Source: Stieleria mannarensis (lineage in GTDB: Bacteria; Planctomycetota; Planctomycetia; Pirellulales; Pirellulaceae). From it: 43,634 nt of DNA. The stretch lies in the NCBI RefSeq assembly GCF_014154935.1, contig NZ_JACEHH010000063.1, forward strand, positions 1 through 43,634, read 5' to 3'. This document shows positions 21,586-29,289 of this stretch, piece by piece. A program made the position numbers and the translations under genes. The notes under the pieces were generated by a model. That model was not told the DNA's origin and did no database searches. It saw only the letters and a list, made by a program, of their open reading frames with translations. Each line of letters opens with the position of its first letter. The first letter of the stretch is position 1.

Positions 21586-24002
21586 TTCACTTGAGTCTCC
21601 GTCTGCGGCGTCGTGCTGCCAGTCGTGTCATTGCCTGTCGTCTCGATGCGGTTCACTCGGCGGAAGTCGCTGACCAGGTTCTTGTCGGCAACCGGTTCGC
21701 GAAGATCGGCATGTTTGATGTGAATGATGGCGATGGTTTGGGCCGTTTGCTGACTTGCCGTCGGCGAAATTTCCAGTCCCGGCAGCGAACCATCGATCCG
21801 CGCGACCAGGCGACTTGAACCGTTGGGGATCGAATCGGCCCGGGCAAGGCGGGCAATCAGATCATGGCTGTGCATCGGCAAATCGTCCGCGATCCTCACC
21901 CGATCGGACTCGCGAAACTCGACCGTCTTGGTCTCGTCGCGCTCGAGGGTTCCCACCACGGCGACTTCGGACTGGCCGGTCTCGCTTTTGCGTATCAAGA
22001 ATGCGTCCACAAAATCGACATCGGCCTCGCTGGTGAGCGTGCGATCGCCGTCGAACCGGATCGCGCCGCCCAAATCGACCATCTCTTCGGTATGGACGTA
22101 GCGCATGCGGTTACTGTTGACGGCAAAATCGGCCAGCGAGGGGCCTTCTTCGAACGAGGTGCGGATGACCGGCTCGATCGCGGTGTTCGGATCCGGTTCC
22201 CCGTCCAGCGGCGCGGCGATGCCGTCGACCGTGCGGAATTGCAATTCATACCGGCTGGACAGCGAATTGTAGATCCCGATCATGCGAGTCAAATGGGCAC
22301 GCGGGTACCCGGCATGGGCTTCCAAAATCGCCAATTCGGTCGTGCTGCGTGCAAACCCGATGTCCAAACGCGCCTGTCGGGCGGCAAAGATGGCGCCGAT
22401 CACCGCGATCAACGGAACGGCGAACCAGGCGTATTCCAGCCGATTCATCAGACGAAACACGACATAGTTGACCGGCACCAACACGACCAGATAAATCGCC
22501 AACGAGCGAATGACTAACGAAGAGCCCGGGATTTCGATGCCCGCTTCGCTGGTCAATTTCTGCTGTAACATCGTGACGGCGTCGCTGGAATCGTTCCAGG
22601 CCGAGATGCCCGTCACGGCGTCGACTCGCGAGAACCGGTCAAACGGACTGTTGCTCTTCTTCGCCTCGTCATCGCCACCGGCGAGCAGACTGTCGCGCGT
22701 TGTCAGACGAAACTCGGTGTTGACCGCGGCATCGGATCGGAGCGTCGTGCCTTGAAAATACAGTCGCAAATCATTCGCGTTGTACCCCTGCTCGGCCAGT
22801 TCTTCTTGGCTGATGTCACCGTGATCCGGAGCGACATACTCGCGCGGCGGGCGATTCAAAATCACGCTGTTGACGAAACTGTCATACGAATCCCACACTT
22901 CCACCCAGTTGTCGGTCAAATCGAATCGTGGCTGGACGACGACGCCGCGGCCGATGCGGCGTGACAGCACCAACGACGCGGTGTTGTCGACGGCGGTCGC
23001 GTCGGGATCCAGTCGCCCGTCGATGGCAATGTGGCTGCTTTCGGAACGAATCAATTCGACTTGTTTTTCCAACGATCGATCGGTGGCCACCGAATTCTTG
23101 GTTAATAATTCGGCCGCCGCGTCGGAGTCCAATTCGATGTTGCTGGTCGGCAGCAGTGGCAGGACATCCGCCAGCGCCGTGTTGGCGATCGACTCGCTGG
23201 CCGTCGGTCCGTTGACGATCAACCGGCCCCCGAATCGAATCCAATCGGCCAAAGCCGTTTTTTGCTGTGGCGTCAGCGCGTCCTCGGACAGGTCATCCCA
23301 CAGCACCACGGCGGTGCTGGTCAGATCCAACATCGTTTCCGGCAGCGGCAGCAAATCACTGGCGTCGGGAACGACCACGCGATAGTTGCCGTGACCGGTG
23401 GGATCCTGAATCTCGGATTCGAACGACCGCGTCCAGTTGGCCGTTTGCAGACGCGTGAAGCGTTCCGGCCGTTGACTCAAGACGACGAAAAAGTACTCGC
23501 TGCCCCGCATCACGTTGAACGGTTGGCCGCCGGTGTCCAAGACGCCGCCGCTGCGTGGGACGAGTTGGCTGGCCAGATTGATGCGGCGGATTTCTATCGA
23601 ATTCGGGATCGGGCATCGAAAGCGGAAATCAAACCCCCGCATCTGGCCTTTGGGCAAGACGACCGGGCGGATCGAGTCCAGACTGCGAATCGTGCCCGTC
23701 TTTTCCATGTTCACATCCCGCAGAATCACTTCCGAGCGACTGGTCAATTCGCCCCGCGTGTCCGACTTGTTGCTGCGGATCGATTGTTCGGCCGTCATCC
23801 AGTGGCCGGGTTTGACTGTTCCGATCGATTCGCTTTGATCGGAGGGAAACACGATCGGGGGCTTGGTCGAATAGGCTTCCTCGGGCGCCTTTTCATTGTC
23901 GGCAGCATCCGGGTCGGTCGGCGTGGCCGGCGTGCACCCTTCACAACCGACGATCAACGGAACGGTCAGCAGGGCAAACAGCAAAAACGCAGGGCGCGGC
24001 AT
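21582..24002 (-). CDS. Large lipoprotein with an internal membrane region, hypothetical
   Basis: An 806-residue protein. The start ATG 24002 gives MPRPAFLLFALLTVPLIVGC, a lipoprotein signal with Cys20; a longer frame to 24179 would destroy it and overlaps a repeat. Residues about 214-266 contain a strand-rich segment ending ADWIRFGGRLIVNG, resembling the amidotransferase-like fold common in membrane-anchored proteins of this phylum. Around 495-545 there are two hydrophobic helices (IYLVVLVPVNYVVFRL, WFAVPLIAVIGAIFAARQ). About 260 soluble residues follow. It precedes the ABC ATPase with an ATGA overlap. No named function; an ABC-associated envelope component is inferred. Confidence 0.65.
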   Translation of the reverse strand: MPRPAFLLFALLTVPLIVGCEGCTPATPTDPDAADNEKAPEEAYSTKPPIVFPSDQSESIGTVKPGHWMTAEQSIRSNKSDTRGELTSRSEVILRDVNMEKTGTIRSLDSIRPVVLPKGQMRGFDFRFRCPIPNSIEIRRINLASQLVPRSGGVLDTGGQPFNVMRGSEYFFVVLSQRPERFTRLQTANWTRSFESEIQDPTGHGNYRVVVPDASDLLPLPETMLDLTSTAVVLWDDLSEDALTPQQKTALADWIRFGGRLIVNGPTASESIANTALADVLPLLPTSNIELDSDAAAELLTKNSVATDRSLEKQVELIRSESSHIAIDGRLDPDATAVDNTASLVLSRRIGRGVVVQPRFDLTDNWVEVWDSYDSFVNSVILNRPPREYVAPDHGDISQEELAEQGYNANDLRLYFQGTTLRSDAAVNTEFRLTTRDSLLAGGDDEAKKSNSPFDRFSRVDAVTGISAWNDSSDAVTMLQQKLTSEAGIEIPGSSLVIRSLAIYLVVLVPVNYVVFRLMNRLEYAWFAVPLIAVIGAIFAARQARLDIGFARSTTELAILEAHAGYPRAHLTRMIGIYNSLSSRYELQFRTVDGIAAPLDGEPDPNTAIEPVIRTSFEEGPSLADFAVNSNRMRYVHTEEMVDLGGAIRFDGDRTLTSEADVDFVDAFLIRKSETGQSEVAVVGTLERDETKTVEFRESDRVRIADDLPMHSHDLIARLARADSIPNGSSRLVARIDGSLPGLEISPTASQQTAQTIAIIHIKHADLREPVADKNLVSDFRRVNRIETTGNDTTGSTTPQTETQVK

Positions 24003-24137
24003 TCGGAATAATCGACGTGGAAAGGTGACAGAGAAGACGTGCCGGGGAATCTCCCCGTCCGAATGAACGCTAGTGTACGCGATCGGTGCCCGCGAGAGGA
24101 TTCCCGTTGCGGAGATTACTTGGCGGAGAACTGTGAT

Positions 24138-24199
24138 GTAGCCACGCTCGCCAGAGCGTGGAAGACGATGGGGGCCCACCTTCTGGCGAAGGTAGCTAC
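24138..24199. repeat. Interspersed repeat A, copy 2 (complete)
   Basis: Complete copy. A GTAGCCACGCTC-GCCA-GAGCGTGG hairpin comes first, then a short variable centre, then CCTTC-TGGC-GAAGG and terminal GTAGCTAC. The two ends are near inverted repeats of each other. It lies in the 277-bp gap between the DUF4129 gene and the lipoprotein gene. The following ~40 bp also match copy 1 at 54-95. Confidence 0.75.
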
Positions 24200-24279
24200 G
24201 TTTGAACAGCGATTCACAATGTTTCGTCTAGCAAGCAGTGTTGCCCCGCGACCCGCAGGTGGCGTGACAGACAGGGAGC

Positions 24280-26418
24280 CTATCCCACAGTCGTTGCCGA
24301 CACGACAGCCGGATCGACAGCCGGGACGCGGGTCATGTGTTTCCAGATCACGCCGGCCGCATCGAGATCGCTTTGACGCGCCATCCCGCGTCCATAAACA
24401 ATCCGATCATAAGCCGATGCCAAACGGACCGTCGCGTTGTCGATCCGTCCGAACAACTCCAATGCGTCATGTCGCTGCTTTGCGGTTTGCCTGAGCCGTA
24501 TCCCGAACTCCGAAAACGTTTCGTCGCGGCCGCGTGGATAGCCACGCTCACGGGCCCATGCCTCGAACGCTTGGCAGGTGATCACCACCACGCGACGCGG
24601 ATCTTTTTCGTGCCCGATCGGATTGCGGAACGATGAAAACGGTCTCTGCGGCTTCTGATCAAGCCCCGCCAGCCCCCGCGCGTCATCGGCGATCGGCGCG
24701 TCGTCCCGAGATCCGAACAGCGATTGCCACCACAGCGCCAATCGCGCTCGCATTTGATACAGATAAAACGCGATGATCGCGAGGAGTCCGAGGATCAGAA
24801 GCAAACGAAGCAGACCGCCGATCGCGGGCAGAACATTCGGCATCGACGGAAACGAACCGTCACCGGACGATGACGTCGACTCATCTGACGCATCCGTAGC
24901 CTCCGCGGCATCGGCCTGGTCCGCGTCCTCCGCCGATCCTGATGTGTCACTGTGCCGTGATTCCTCGCTGCGAACCGGTTGATCCGCTGACGATTCGCCG
25001 CGTTGACCTGAACTCGATTCGTCACCTTCAAACGGCCGCTTGTCGCTTTGAGACGATTCGGCCGAGCGGGATTGCGCCGTTGCGTCTTGCCCGGATTGCT
25101 GCTGCCCAGATTGCTGCTGCCCAGATTGCTGCTGCCCAGATTGCTGCTGCCCGGATTGCTGCTGCCCAGATTGCTGCTGCCCGGATTGCTGCTGCCCGGA
25201 TTGCTGCTGCCCGGATTGCTGCTGCCCGGATTGCTGCTGCCCGGATTGCTGCTGCCCGGATTGCTGCTGCCCGGATTGCTGCTGCCCGGATTGCTGCTGC
25301 CCAGATTGCTGCTGCCCAGATTGCTGCTGCCCAGATTGCTGCTGCCCGGATTGCTGCTGCCCGGATTGCTGCTGCCCGGATTGCTGCTGCCCGGATTGCT
25401 GCTGCCCAGATTGCTGTTGCCCCTGTTTCTCGCCACCCGGTTTTCCGCTGGGGCGATTTTGATTGACGCCGGCTCCCTTTTGATCTTTTCCCTGTGGCGA
25501 CGGATCCCGGCTGGTTTCGGCGTCGGTGTCGCTCTGCGACTTCTCCGCTGCTTCCTTTCCCCAGCCGGCGCTAGTGGCCGTCTTGGGATCCGTTTTCAAG
25601 AATTGGGGCACGGACAGGTTCGCGATCGCGGCTCCCGGAACGGGTGCCAGGAAGGCCAGCATCAACAGTGCGGCGATCAAGGCGACTCCGCCGGCCAACC
25701 AGGCAACGGTGACATCGCCCGGCATGTCGACGTCGCGTTGACGGAGGTAGCGACGGAGATTTAGGAAACTGGTGGTCACGAGCAGGGAAAGGCTGGAAAA
25801 CAGGTACAGCCCCAACATCAATTGCGCCCGCGCCCAGACTTGCGGTCGGTCTTGCAACACGAATTGCCCGAGACCGAACAAAGGCAGCGCGGCGAGCGCC
25901 AACAGGAACACCGTCCGGCCGGGTTGATGCGATTTCCGCCGCCGTCGCTCCTTTTCCGATACAGGCGCATCGTCCGCGTCGGTGTCGTCTCGGACGCGGC
26001 GTGACAATCCGCTCGCTTCGTCCAGACCACGATCGATCAACCCTTCTCCGCTGGCATCGACCGATTCATCAATCACGGTGCAATCATGGACGATTCGGTC
26101 GGCGAGATAACCGATCAGCAGGACCAGTCCGAGCGTAAAGAAAACCGAGCCGGTAAAACCGCTCATCACAAACACCATCGCGGCACCAAGCGCGATCGCG
26201 TAGCCGGCCGAATAGGCTCGGTCTTCTTCGATGACCAGACGCGCCAGGGCGACCGATCCCATCGTGTACATCAGGATCAGGTAGTAAATGCGATCGGAAA
26301 ATTGGCCGGCGTAGAATAGCGAGACAAAGAAGTTGGCGAGGCTGCTGATCATCAAGAAGATCAGCACCGGGCCGACGCCGATGGCGGCATAGTCTGCGGG
26401 TTGGGGGCGACCGGCCAA
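24280..26418 (-). CDS. DUF4129-like multi-pass membrane protein with QQQSG repeat
   Basis: A 712-residue protein. The first ~260 residues have about seven hydrophobic segments in pairs (around 12-35, 44-62, 69-110, 168-190, 196-216, 238-260). A long hydrophilic, probably disordered region follows, including 22 exact copies of a Gln-Gln-Gln-Ser-Gly unit at residues 334-443 and then a Ser/Asp/Glu-rich stretch. A helix near 540-560 precedes a C-terminal domain (FEAWARERGYPRG, ETFSEFG) like DUF4129. DUF4129 proteins often accompany transglutaminase or MoxR/DUF58 genes, none of which are here. The start is TTG at 26418, chosen because no ATG is in frame nearby; this is uncertain. It precedes the lipoprotein/ABC set on the same strand. 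Confidence 0.72.
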   Translation of the reverse strand: MAGRPQPADYAAIGVGPVLIFLMISSLANFFVSLFYAGQFSDRIYYLILMYTMGSVALARLVIEEDRAYSAGYAIALGAAMVFVMSGFTGSVFFTLGLVLLIGYLADRIVHDCTVIDESVDASGEGLIDRGLDEASGLSRRVRDDTDADDAPVSEKERRRRKSHQPGRTVFLLALAALPLFGLGQFVLQDRPQVWARAQLMLGLYLFSSLSLLVTTSFLNLRRYLRQRDVDMPGDVTVAWLAGGVALIAALLMLAFLAPVPGAAIANLSVPQFLKTDPKTATSAGWGKEAAEKSQSDTDAETSRDPSPQGKDQKGAGVNQNRPSGKPGGEKQGQQQSGQQQSGQQQSGQQQSGQQQSGQQQSGQQQSGQQQSGQQQSGQQQSGQQQSGQQQSGQQQSGQQQSGQQQSGQQQSGQQQSGQQQSGQQQSGQQQSGQQQSGQQQSGQDATAQSRSAESSQSDKRPFEGDESSSGQRGESSADQPVRSEESRHSDTSGSAEDADQADAAEATDASDESTSSSGDGSFPSMPNVLPAIGGLLRLLLILGLLAIIAFYLYQMRARLALWWQSLFGSRDDAPIADDARGLAGLDQKPQRPFSSFRNPIGHEKDPRRVVVITCQAFEAWARERGYPRGRDETFSEFGIRLRQTAKQRHDALELFGRIDNATVRLASAYDRIVYGRGMARQSDLDAAGVIWKHMTRVPAVDPAVVSATTVG
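25090..25419. repeat. In-frame 15-bp tandem repeat, 22 units
   Basis: Twenty-two contiguous 15-bp units encode QQQSG in the DUF4129-like gene. The only variation among the first 21 units is one synonymous Ser codon base (TCC or TCT); the last unit also has a synonymous Gln change. Because 15 is a multiple of three, all six frames stay open, which produces spurious long frames on the opposite strand. Copy number is likely variable between strains. Confidence 0.95.
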
Positions 26419-26432
26419 AGGACTGACAACTC

Positions 26433-26472
26433 TGGGATCAATTGGACATCAAAAGCGAATTGTTTGATCCCA
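26433..26472. promoter_or_regulatory. Inverted repeat upstream of the DUF4129-like gene
   Basis: TGGGATCAA (26433-26441) and TTGATCCCA (26464-26472) are perfect 9-bp arms separated by 22 bp. The site lies 15 bp upstream of the TTG start on the minus strand and in an AT-rich patch. It could be an operator or an mRNA hairpin. The rest of 26419-26722 holds only the 14-bp tandem repeat described separately. Confidence 0.35.
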
Positions 26473-26578
26473 ATAGATTAGCGGAACTCGCCAACGGTCT
26501 GTTGATTTATTCGAATTGCACAATCGAACGATCAGCCGATGGGGGCTAACCTCGTTGTTCTGGCGGCGAGAACCGCGG

Positions 26579-26634
26579 CTGGCACCGTTCGGCTGGCACC
26601 GTTCGGCTGGCACCGTTCGGCTGGCACCGTTCGG
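26579..26634. repeat. 14-bp tandem repeat, four exact units
   Basis: CTGGCACCGTTCGG is repeated four times without change. It lies between the GYF_2 gene and the DUF4129-like gene. The unit is not a multiple of three, so it is not coding. It may be a variable-number repeat. Confidence 0.9.
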
Positions 26635-26722
26635 CTGATGAAACCAACAGGCCGCCAGGCGTTTTGCTCGGCACGTGGCGAGCCTCCGGAAAGCCTTGGC
26701 GACTTCCGCGATGGGAGGTTCG

Positions 26723-26959
26723 CTACCGAGCCGCCTTGTTTTCGGCGTCCTCCGGGTGGCTGCGGCGCCAACGTTCCATTGCCGGTCCGACCTTGTTCAT
26801 CGGGATCCATTTGTTGCGAGTCTTGCTGCTCTGAACAAGCGTTCCGGGATCAATCTGACCTTTGTCGATTCGGTTCAGCAAGTCGGCTTCGGAGATGGGG
26901 CCGATACGTCGAGCCTTACGGATCCAGCCGCTCGCCATATAAAACCATTGCGTTGACAT
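26723..26959 (-). CDS. GYF_2 (DUF4339) domain small protein
   Basis: A 78-residue protein. QWFYMASGWIRKARRIGPIS followed by LLNRIDKGQIDPGTLV fits the GYF_2/DUF4339 domain, which in bacteria is thought to bind proline-rich peptides and is common in planctomycetes, often fused to membrane proteins. Here the domain stands alone, ending in a basic, charged tail (ERWRRSHPEDAENKAAR). The ATG at 26959 is preferred to GTG 26971 since the domain starts at once. No signal peptide or helix is present. The upstream 300 bp to the tRNA holds no gene; a short GC stem followed by ATTTTTT at about 27153-27168 might be a weak terminator. Confidence 0.72.
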   Translation of the reverse strand: MSTQWFYMASGWIRKARRIGPISEADLLNRIDKGQIDPGTLVQSSKTRNKWIPMNKVGPAMERWRRSHPEDAENKAAR

Positions 26960-27259
26960 CTCGATTGCCACCTACGGAGAAAAGAATCGTTGTGAAGAGG
27001 TAGCTTCGAATGGATGCGGCAGCGTGCCTCGCCTCCCCTCCTTCTGTCCCACATCAACATCGTCGCCCACTCCACTGAACTACAGTTTAACGTGAGGCAG
27101 TGGCACGGTGCGCGCCAATTAATGGGGCGGAAACCGGCAAAGCGGCATTTTTCGCCGATTTTTTCGTGCCGGCGCCGAAAAACCACCTCCCTCGGCGGGT
27201 TTGAGCGGACCTCCGATGGCGCAGAGGGCGACGAGAAGTATATTCTACGGTTGGACATC

Positions 27260-27333
27260 GCCCCCTTCGTCTAGTTGGCCTAGGACATCAGGCTTTCCGC
27301 CTGGAAACGCTCGTTCAAATCGAGCAGGGGGTA
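27260..27333 (+). tRNA. tRNA-Glu (anticodon UUC)
   Basis: A cloverleaf can be drawn. The acceptor stem pairs GCCCCCT (27260-27266) with AGGGGGT (27326-27332), with G1:U72 as a wobble. The D arm has GTC/GAC. The anticodon stem pairs TCAGG with CCTGG around the loop CTTTCCG, so the anticodon is TTC. The T arm is GCTCG-TTCAAAT-CGAGC. The discriminator is A, and CCA is not encoded. Odd points are C at position 37 (normally a purine) and a possible C32:G38 pair that would shrink the loop. It is probably functional but deserves a covariance-model check. Confidence 0.85.
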
Positions 27334-27550
27334 CTGCGTGTTGAACGCCGTCGGCGACCGCGAAATTCGCCAAATTCGGCGCGTGATGCTCCAATTGCTG
27401 CCTAATTTTGTTTGACGAGCTTCGTTTTAGCATGGGATAATGACGCGACGCGGAGTAAAAGCAGACTTGCCTTCGGCCGGATGCCCCTCTGCTTGCGCCT
27501 CTTTTCTCTTATCTGACTCCGCCCGTTCAACCCATCACAACGGATTCGTC

Positions 27551-29278
27551 ATGACACGAACTCAACGTCACACCCCCACATTGGTGCATTTTCGCGTCGT
27601 TGCGGCGACGCTTGCACAGACCGATCAACGCCACAAACGTCTTGGTATCGGCGTGTTGGCGCTGTTCATCGTGTTGGGGGCGGCAGCGATCCTGGCGACC
27701 ACCGCGTCGGCCCAGGCCGCTAAATACGACGTGCTGCAAGTCGAACAACTGATCGATGAGAACCTGAATACGGTCCAACGCGAAGCGAGAACGTACGGGA
27801 CGTCACGGGACTTGAGCAATTTCCCGGCCAACAAGCTGGCCGTCGTTCAGCGTTACTTCCAGCGATACGTTCCGGCAAAAATCACGCAGCCCAACGCGAC
27901 CCATCAAATCAACGACATCATGGGACACGCTCGCGCGGTCATGGAAAGCGCGGTGCGGTCACAGACTCCGGGAGCTGGTAACGTGATGCGATGGCTGTAT
28001 GCCGGTCTGAAGCCCGTGGCGGAGGGGAACTACCAGCCCGCGGCACGGATCAATGCGATTCAGTTTATCGCCGGACTTGCCAGGCCACCGGCACAACGAG
28101 GCGGCGTTCCTCGCCCCTATCCGTTCGTGCTGAATGTCATGAAAACGATTTACGACGACGAAAATAACCCCGATGGGGTCCGCGCCGCGGCTCTCCAAGG
28201 GATCGAGCGATTCGTTCGATACTCGCCTCCCAACGATCCGGCGATCCAGGCGGTCAAGGACGATCTGACGCAATCGATGACTCAGCTACTTGAGTCAGAT
28301 CCGCCCACCGGGCGCGACGAATTGGCACATGCGTTCCTGCAGCGTTATGCCGTCAGCATCCTGACCAACCTCAGCACCGACGCGACACTCGGCAAGCAAC
28401 TCGTCAGCGTCAGCACCAACGAAGCCAAGCCGAATTTGATCGCACTCCATTCGGCCGCCGCAATCGCGCGGTTGCCTGGCAAGATGGCCGAGGGTGACGT
28501 GGAAACGAACGAAGTCCTGAAGCAATGGGCCAAACGGGTTCTGGCGGCGTACAAAGCCGAACTTGACCGGCTCGCCAAACTGGAGAAGGCCACGACCACC
28601 CGGGTCAGCCAACCACCCGCCCCCGAATCGTTCCTCAAGGAAACCAAAGATCCCGACGAGAAGGCGCCGATCGTGCCTGGAATGCGTGGCGATTCCATGA
28701 TGGAAATGGACGACATGTACGGGATGGAGATGGAAATGGAGATGATGGAGGAAGACATGGGGGGGATGGAGATGGAGGGGATGATGAGCATGATGGGCAT
28801 GGGAATGCGTCCCTTGGCTGCTAAACCCCAACCCGCCGAAATCGTCGCCAGCCGCAAGAAGCTCAATCACGTCCTGCAACAAGTTTTGCTGGGCGTGACC
28901 GGCCAAGCAAAAGTGGTGGAGGATGTCGAATCGCTGCAAGCCAACAGTGGACTGTTGGCTTCAACGCCCGCCGAGGCCCGCGAAGGGGCCAAGAAATGGC
29001 TGACCGCACTGTTCGATTTGACGACTCAATTGAATGACGAAACGCTCGACACGCGACGCAAGTACGTGACCGCTCTGGAGGAACAGGTCGCGACGCTTGA
29101 GTCGCTCGCATCGGGGAAAGCGGTCGAGAAGCGCGCTGCGTCCGGCGCCCCGATCTTCCGCTTCGGAAATCCGTTGGAAGCGGCCGGCGATGCGGAGGAC
29201 GCCGCCGCCGGGCAACCTGCCGCCGCCACGCCGCCCGCCGCACCCGCGGATGCCGCGCTGGATTCCCTGCTCAATTGA
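27551..29278 (+). CDS. Secreted protein with Met/Glu-rich tract, hypothetical
   Basis: A 575-residue protein. A hydrophobic segment at about 31-52 followed by TASAQA looks like a signal peptide with a long N-region, so export is likely. Residues about 60-370 are helical and HEAT-like in pattern. Residues 383-419 form a striking tract with 18 Met and 8 Glu in 37 residues (MEMEMEMMEEDMGGMEME). A second helical region (about 430-545) and an Ala/Pro-rich tail follow. The start at 27551 is chosen over the longer frame at 27440, which adds an unconvincing Cys/Ser-rich stretch. The stop overlaps an in-frame TTG of the HTTM gene. No family recognised. Confidence 0.7.
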   Translation: MTRTQRHTPTLVHFRVVAATLAQTDQRHKRLGIGVLALFIVLGAAAILATTASAQAAKYDVLQVEQLIDENLNTVQREARTYGTSRDLSNFPANKLAVVQRYFQRYVPAKITQPNATHQINDIMGHARAVMESAVRSQTPGAGNVMRWLYAGLKPVAEGNYQPAARINAIQFIAGLARPPAQRGGVPRPYPFVLNVMKTIYDDENNPDGVRAAALQGIERFVRYSPPNDPAIQAVKDDLTQSMTQLLESDPPTGRDELAHAFLQRYAVSILTNLSTDATLGKQLVSVSTNEAKPNLIALHSAAAIARLPGKMAEGDVETNEVLKQWAKRVLAAYKAELDRLAKLEKATTTRVSQPPAPESFLKETKDPDEKAPIVPGMRGDSMMEMDDMYGMEMEMEMMEEDMGGMEMEGMMSMMGMGMRPLAAKPQPAEIVASRKKLNHVLQQVLLGVTGQAKVVEDVESLQANSGLLASTPAEAREGAKKWLTALFDLTTQLNDETLDTRRKYVTALEEQVATLESLASGKAVEKRAASGAPIFRFGNPLEAAGDAEDAAAGQPAAATPPAAPADAALDSLLN

Positions 29279-29289
29279 ATCGTTCGGCA

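Noticed and set aside
25090..25419. Possible CRISPR array
   Set aside because: Units are contiguous 15-mers without spacers, and they are in frame within a protein gene.
24942..25764. Long plus-strand frames rich in AAARI and LLLPG repeats
   Set aside because: They are the reverse-strand readings of the 15-bp minisatellite. A 15-bp unit without stops leaves all frames open. The real gene is on the minus strand.
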